NCBI GenBank assembly: GCA_902795985.1
Contig: CADBNG010000116.1
Location: 1-14,090, forward strand
DNA from: an uncultured Lachnospiraceae bacterium
GTDB taxonomy: Bacteria; Bacillota_A; Clostridia; Lachnospirales; Lachnospiraceae
Length of the DNA: 14,090 nt
Reading direction: 5' to 3'
Shown piece by piece: positions 13,549 to 14,090 of this stretch (positions within the stretch are counted from its first letter, which is position 1; each line of letters opens with the position of its first letter). Both the position numbers and the translations under genes were made by a program. A model generated the notes under the pieces. It searched no databases and was not told where the DNA came from. It was given only the letters and a program-made list of their open reading frames with translations.

Positions 13549-14090
13549 ATGTCTGAACTGGAAATGAAATTCTATTCCAACCGTTCGCCCCGCAAGGGCT
13601 ACAGCTGGGAAACACCCCCGGATCCCGTACCGGAAGCGGATATCGCTGAAACAGTGACCGCCGAAGTCCTGGTCATCGGCGGCGGCATCAGCGGCCTGGC
13701 CGCGTCTGCCCGCTGCGTGGACAAGGGCCTTCAGGTGATCACCCTGGATAAAAATGACAAGCTGTTCGCCCTGGCCGGACAGATCGCTGCCGTCAACAGC
13801 CGGATCATGGAAGAAAAAGGCCTGTCCATCGACAAGAAAACGCTGGCCGCCGACTGGATGAAAATGAGCGGCAGCCGGGTACAGGAAGACCTTCTGTGGC
13901 TCTTCATTAATCGAAGCGCCGAAGGTTTCCACTGGATGCTGGATCTGACAGAGGGCGAAGTGGAGGTGGAAGTCTACGAAGCCTATAAAGGCCCCATGTT
14001 CAGTGAGTATCCCGGCACCCACCACATCTGGAAGAAAAAAGGCAGCGACCGTTACAAGCACATCGGCGGCGGTTACCTGGCCTGCGAAAT
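13549..14090 (+). CDS. FAD-dependent oxidoreductase, fumarate-reductase flavoprotein type, 5' part (runs off window)
   Basis: An open frame of 180 codons continues past the window end. It starts at an ATG with a strong GGAAGGAG ribosome site (13536-13543), 23 bp after the preceding stop. After about 37 polar residues comes a Rossmann FAD-binding motif, AEVLVIGGGISGLAASARC (about 38-56), with an acidic strand end in VITLDKND. ALAGQIAAVNSR occupies the place where fumarate reductases have their conserved FAD-contact loop. This fits the FAD-binding domain of the fumarate reductase/succinate dehydrogenase flavoprotein superfamily, which in gut anaerobes includes many C=C reductases for steroid, aromatic and acrylate-type acceptors. 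No signal peptide is seen, so it is probably cytoplasmic. The substrate-binding and catalytic (Arg) part lies outside the window, so activity cannot be judged. Co-transcription with the OYE-type enzyme suggests sequential or partner reductions. Confidence 0.85.
   Translation, partial: MSELEMKFYSNRSPRKGYSWETPPDPVPEADIAETVTAEVLVIGGGISGLAASARCVDKGLQVITLDKNDKLFALAGQIAAVNSRIMEEKGLSIDKKTLAADWMKMSGSRVQEDLLWLFINRSAEGFHWMLDLTEGEVEVEVYEAYKGPMFSEYPGTHHIWKKKGSDRYKHIGGGYLACE

Overview
The window looks like chromosomal DNA from a strictly anaerobic, Gram-positive gut-type Clostridia (Lachnospiraceae or Oscillospiraceae-like). This rests on a glycyl radical enzyme that oxygen would destroy, a lipoprotein-type binding protein with a long Ser/Ala/Pro linker, strong AAGGAGG-type ribosome binding sites, moderately high GC coding DNA with AT-rich gaps, and reductive flavoenzymes. 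No rRNA or tRNA gene, CRISPR array, transposase or phage gene was seen.

Left block (about 1-3161, minus strand): an envelope polysaccharide-modification operon read right to left. It holds an MBOAT O-acyltransferase, an AlgX/AlgJ-like DHHW/SGNH protein, and the first 12 codons of a low-molecular-weight protein tyrosine phosphatase cut by the window edge. A promoter candidate sits just upstream of the MBOAT gene and touches a pair of GGGGACTGTCCCC palindromes (3161-3240), which resemble REP-type intergenic repeats.

Middle block (3249-8580, minus strand): a complete ribose/galactose-type (CUT2) ABC importer. Its order is lipoprotein binding protein, double-domain ATPase, permease, permease. 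It has a near-consensus promoter upstream, a terminator-like hairpin between the binding protein and ATPase genes, and a terminator at its end. The ligand cannot be read from sequence.

Right block (8675-14090): an 815-residue glycyl radical enzyme on the minus strand, and divergently on the plus strand a 673-residue Old-Yellow-Enzyme/2,4-dienoyl-CoA-reductase-type flavo-iron-sulfur enzyme followed by the start of a fumarate-reductase-type FAD flavoprotein. The 381-bp divergent gap has a promoter candidate for each direction. The minus-strand one implies a leader of about 200 nt, rich in small GC hairpins, ahead of the glycyl radical gene.

Reading together (inference): importer, radical lyase or dehydratase, and two flavin reductases form a plausible unit that imports a small molecule, breaks a C-O, C-N, C-S or C-C bond by radical chemistry, and reduces the unsaturated product. 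I cannot match it to a glycyl-radical pathway I know. No activating enzyme or regulator lies in the window.
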